Assembly: GCA_023423335.1 (NCBI GenBank)
Contig: JAFAFU010000030.1
Coordinates: 1 to 64,000, forward strand
Direction: 5' to 3'
DNA from: Bacillota bacterium
GTDB lineage: Bacteria > Bacillota > Clostridia > Lachnospirales > Lachnospiraceae
Length of the DNA stretch: 64,000 nucleotides
The translations under genes and the position numbers were made by a program. The notes under the pieces were generated by a model. It did no database searches. It worked only from the letters and a program-made list of their open reading frames with translations, and was not told the DNA's origin. The first letter of the stretch is position 1. Every line of letters begins with the position of its first letter. Below are positions 61,360-64,000 of the stretch, piece by piece.

Positions 61360-61872
61360 ATGAGAGCATTACAGGTAAATCTTAAACAGGAGGTAACCCG
61401 TAACGACGCCCTGCTGATTATGGATTGGATGGAGAACCATGAGGTAACAAGATACCTTAATGAAGCCGCCGATATTACATCAGAAATCAAGCAGGCAATC
61501 AACCGAGTCAATATGCTGATTCTGACTCACCTGTTTAATCGGAACGGCAGCTTCTATCTCATCCGTACCGATGAAAACCATCCGGTCGGTTTCTTAAAGC
61601 TATTGCGCAGAACCAATGAAGCAGAGATGGTCGTTGTAATCGGAGAACAGAAAAAATGGGGTGCCGGATTAGGTAAGGCCTCCATCCATCAAGGCCTTGG
61701 CATTGCATTCTTCCAGTGGAGAGTACAGCGGGTGGTTGCCATTATAAGCCCGCAGAATGTAAGATCCGTGAAAGCTTTTGAAAGCTCCGGCTTTACCCTG
61801 GAAAACAAGCTGACGCATTCGATGAAATATGGCATTACTCTTCAGGATTATATTGCCCGTTCCGATAGCTGA
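61360..61872 (+). CDS. GNAT-family acetyltransferase
   Basis: 170 aa. FYLIRTDENHPVGFLKLLRR, then VVIGEQKKWGAGLGKASIHQ (acetyl-CoA-binding, GAGLGK) and VQRVVAIISPQNVRSVKAFE SSGF typical of RimJ/RimL-type enzymes. Start ATG 61360 is preceded by GGGAGG; the upstream ATG at 61321 is less supported. Substrate unknown. Confidence 0.85.
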   Translation: MRALQVNLKQEVTRNDALLIMDWMENHEVTRYLNEAADITSEIKQAINRVNMLILTHLFNRNGSFYLIRTDENHPVGFLKLLRRTNEAEMVVVIGEQKKWGAGLGKASIHQGLGIAFFQWRVQRVVAIISPQNVRSVKAFESSGFTLENKLTHSMKYGITLQDYIARSDS

Positions 61873-61905
61873 TCCACAAATTCATAATGAAAGGCATAAT
61901 TTTAT

Positions 61906-62646
61906 ATGAAAAACACTTTTTCGATCGGAGAGATATCCGACCTTCTGGGCATACCCAAATCAACCCTTCGCTATTGGGAAAGTGAAGGGCTGATAGAAAT
62001 GCCACGGGATGATGTGAATAATTATCGGAAGTACAATCCCAATTCCATATTCACAATCTCAGATCTGGCCCATTACCGGTGCCTTAGAATGTCATTACAG
62101 GATATGAAACGGCTTCCAAATCTTGCGCCTGACGAATTAGCTGCTTCATTAACCTCTCTTAATCAGAGCCTGGATAATAAATTAAAGGAATTATATACCG
62201 CTAAGGATTATATTAATCGAAAGATGAACCATATCACAGAATACCAAAGGCTGAGCAATAACCGATACCAGCCGGAGAATCCGGATTATGACAGCATCTA
62301 TCTGTTTTCGATTGACGATACGGATGCCTGGTCCATCTATATTAAGGATCAATATCAGAGTATTCTTCTTTATGATACGGCAAAAGACAGCATAGAAACA
62401 GGCCTCGCTATACCAACCTCGGAGCGTCATCCCAGACTATGGGAAAAGCATAAGGATGCCTGCTATCTGTCCTTTATTTTGAAGGTGGAATACAGCAATC
62501 CTTCCATTGATGATTTTAGGCCTCATATTGAACACCTGAAGAAATCCGGTTACAAGGTCCCCCATATCTTTGCCCGATATTTATTCTCTGCCTGCGACGG
62601 CAAATATTATGATTATTACAAAGCATTCGCAGAGATCCATCCATGA
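61906..62646 (+). CDS. MerR-family transcription regulator
   Basis: 246 aa. N-terminal winged helix (FSIGEISDLLGIPKSTLRYW … YRKYNPNSIFTISDL, about 5-57), a linker helix (about 80-115) and a C-terminal effector-binding-like domain (YLFSIDDTDAWSIYIKDQY onward). MerR relatives bind promoters with long spacers and are induced by small ligands. It may control itself and the acetyltransferase (inference). Confidence 0.85.
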   Translation: MKNTFSIGEISDLLGIPKSTLRYWESEGLIEMPRDDVNNYRKYNPNSIFTISDLAHYRCLRMSLQDMKRLPNLAPDELAASLTSLNQSLDNKLKELYTAKDYINRKMNHITEYQRLSNNRYQPENPDYDSIYLFSIDDTDAWSIYIKDQYQSILLYDTAKDSIETGLAIPTSERHPRLWEKHKDACYLSFILKVEYSNPSIDDFRPHIEHLKKSGYKVPHIFARYLFSACDGKYYDYYKAFAEIHP

Positions 62647-62676
62647 TCCGCTGCGAATGCTTAGCATATGAATAAA

Positions 62677-64000
62677 TTATTTGCCGATATCCTTGATTAT
62701 TTCCTCGCCGATACCTGTTACATTAAGATTCCTGGTTGTTTTGGCCTCCAGGCTGTCACTCATAATAATATTCTTCATATCAATACCCACGGAGCTTTGA
62801 ACGGTTTCAAAAACCTTAGCCAAAACCGTAGGAACATTATCGGATATGCTATCGATACCACCGCCATAAATCTTGATATCCGATATTTGACTCAGGGGCT
62901 CCGCAACCGCCTTGGCCAGTTCCGGCAGCTTCTCAATTAATTTATCTGCCATCGCCGCCCCTGTGTACTTCTGGTACGCCTCCGCCTTCTTCTCCATAGC
63001 CTCTGCTTCTGCCAGACCCTTCGCCTTGATTGCTTCCGCTTCTGCCAAACCCACTGCCGCAATCGCTTTTGCCCTGGCCTCACCGCTGATTGCCGCGGCC
63101 TCTGCCTCTGCTTTCGCTTTCAGTGAGATAGCTTCCGCCTCTGCGATGGCCTCCGCCTTTTTTGCTTCGGCTCTTGCTTCCGCTTCCGCAATTCTGTAAT
63201 ACTTTTCTGCCTCTGCTTCCGCTTTTTTCTGTTCCCTTTCGGCATTTGCAGGTTCAACAACCTTGGTTTTCAACTCCTCACGGGTTTTCTCGGCGCGGCG
63301 CTGCTCAAGCTCGATTTGCTTTAACTCCCTGGCGATTTCAACCTGCAGCTGGGCCTCCTGAAGCTCCTTTTGCTTTATTTGCTTTAGAATATCCGCTTCC
63401 ATATAGGCAGCGATTACTTCCTTATTGGTTATGCTCTTTTGAATCTCATACGCCGCATCTGCCTTCGCTTTTGCTGATTCCTGTTCAATCCGATAATCTG
63501 ACTCCCGTACTTCCTTGGCCTTTATGGCGGCGCTTACTTCTGTCTCTGCCTCCAAACGGGCCTTTTCTCCCTCTTTTGTCGCTTCCGCTTTCTTGATGGA
63601 TTCCTCTTTCAAGGCCATCGCTTGAGCGATTTCCGCATCCTTCTTCTTCTCAGCGATCTGCTTGGCACCCAAGGCTCTTATGTATCCATTTGTATCATTC
63701 ACATCCTTGATGGAGAAGTCCTTCAGTTCAAGACCCATCTCACCGATCTTGGTGCCGACAACTTCCTGGACCTTGGCTGAAAAAGCCTCACGGTCATTAT
63801 AGATCTGTTCTACGGTCATGGATGCAACAATTTCCCGAAGCTTACCTTCCAGAATTAAAGTTACCTGATCTGAAATTGATTTCTGGATCTGTGTCTCATT
63901 CGCTCCTGTGAACTGCTCGATGGCCGCGTAGATACTCTCATGAGTATTTCTGACTTTGATTACCGCAGTACCGACAACATCAATCGGAACACCCTGGGAT
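62677..64000 (-). CDS. Flotillin-family protein, 3' part (5' end outside window)
   Basis: The frame is open to the right edge of the window (…GVPIDVVGTAVIKVRNTHES), so the gene is partial; the visible 441 residues hold the end of the SPFH/band-7 domain and the long Ala/Glu/Lys-rich flotillin coiled coil (KAEAEAEKYYRIAEAEARAE and similar repeats), ending in a hydrophobic-polar tail. Flotillins scaffold membrane microdomains. Convergent with the MerR gene. Confidence 0.9.
   Translation of the reverse strand, partial: SQGVPIDVVGTAVIKVRNTHESIYAAIEQFTGANETQIQKSISDQVTLILEGKLREIVASMTVEQIYNDREAFSAKVQEVVGTKIGEMGLELKDFSIKDVNDTNGYIRALGAKQIAEKKKDAEIAQAMALKEESIKKAEATKEGEKARLEAETEVSAAIKAKEVRESDYRIEQESAKAKADAAYEIQKSITNKEVIAAYMEADILKQIKQKELQEAQLQVEIARELKQIELEQRRAEKTREELKTKVVEPANAEREQKKAEAEAEKYYRIAEAEARAEAKKAEAIAEAEAISLKAKAEAEAAAISGEARAKAIAAVGLAEAEAIKAKGLAEAEAMEKKAEAYQKYTGAAMADKLIEKLPELAKAVAEPLSQISDIKIYGGGIDSISDNVPTVLAKVFETVQSSVGIDMKNIIMSDSLEAKTTRNLNVTGIGEEIIKDIGK

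Noticed and set aside
63162..63596. Plus-strand open frame of 144 aa opposite the flotillin coiled coil
   Set aside because: Long antisense frames are expected opposite Ala/Glu-rich repeats; no ribosome site or family pattern.
1..64000. CRISPR arrays, tRNA and rRNA genes
   Set aside because: I looked for evenly spaced direct repeats and for cloverleaf or rRNA-like sequence on both strands and saw none; this was by eye only.

Overview
The window looks like a chromosomal segment of a spore-forming, low-to-mid GC Gram-positive anaerobe of the class Clostridia, most likely family Lachnospiraceae (inference). The signs are strong AGGAGG ribosome sites, TTGACA/TATAAT promoters, spore-cortex-type LysM enzymes (SleL/YaaH-like and SleB-like) and a serine-recombinase prophage of clostridial type.

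Region 1 (about 1-25,010) is a prophage, mostly on the minus strand. From right to left it carries: a large serine integrase (plus strand); a pseudoknotted small RNA and a PBECR-type nuclease; an ImmA/CI-like/Cro-like switch with repeated operators; a run of very small early genes; a CHC2 zinc-finger primase fragment and a DUF927-like helicase next to an iteron-rich candidate origin; a sigma-like late regulator; head-tail adaptors; a complete PBSX/Xkd-type contractile tail (sheath, tube, chaperone with a -1 frameshift, tape measure, LysM protein, hub, baseplate wedge, fibre); then holin, amidase and a membrane-protein cargo gene. No terminase, portal, protease or capsid gene is present, so this is a headless prophage or tailocin-like element. 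Its left end lies outside the window. Its right end cuts a LysM-GH18 gene of the SleL/YaaH family in half, as skin-like elements do.

Region 2 (25,900-32,800) is ordinary chromosome: a flavin-reductase-like protein, a YbaK-type deacylase, a CoiA-like protein, a LysM/SleB-like hydrolase, a zinc phospholipase C family protein, a CNNM/CorC-type membrane protein, a Cys glutathione peroxidase and a small membrane protein.

Region 3 (32,800-58,550, all minus strand) is the most unusual part. It is a divergent Tad/type IV pilus-like export locus. A 13-gene operon starts at a promoter near 58,510 and encodes three MinD/TadZ-like proteins (two with altered P-loops), a SAF (CpaB-like) membrane protein, a TadA/CpaF-like ATPase with its own membrane anchor, a fused TadB-TadC protein, three tandem pseudopilin-like paralogues plus a fourth small one, and two large TadE/F-like anchored proteins (1430 and 581 aa) in which bacterial Ig-like domains alternate with four-cysteine zinc ribbons. 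Downstream are a frameshifted HD-GYP gene, an M50-like protease, an IS200 relic, and a two-gene unit with an SLH-like protein and a 1456-aa secreted protein. No A24 prepilin peptidase and no small Flp pilin are seen.

Region 4 (58,600-64,000) holds an MFS transporter behind a leader-peptide/attenuator region, a J-domain protein, a bacteriohemerythrin, a GNAT acetyltransferase, a MerR-type regulator and the 3' part of a flotillin gene that runs off the window.

Family names are assigned by reading motifs and from memory of the families. No database search was run.
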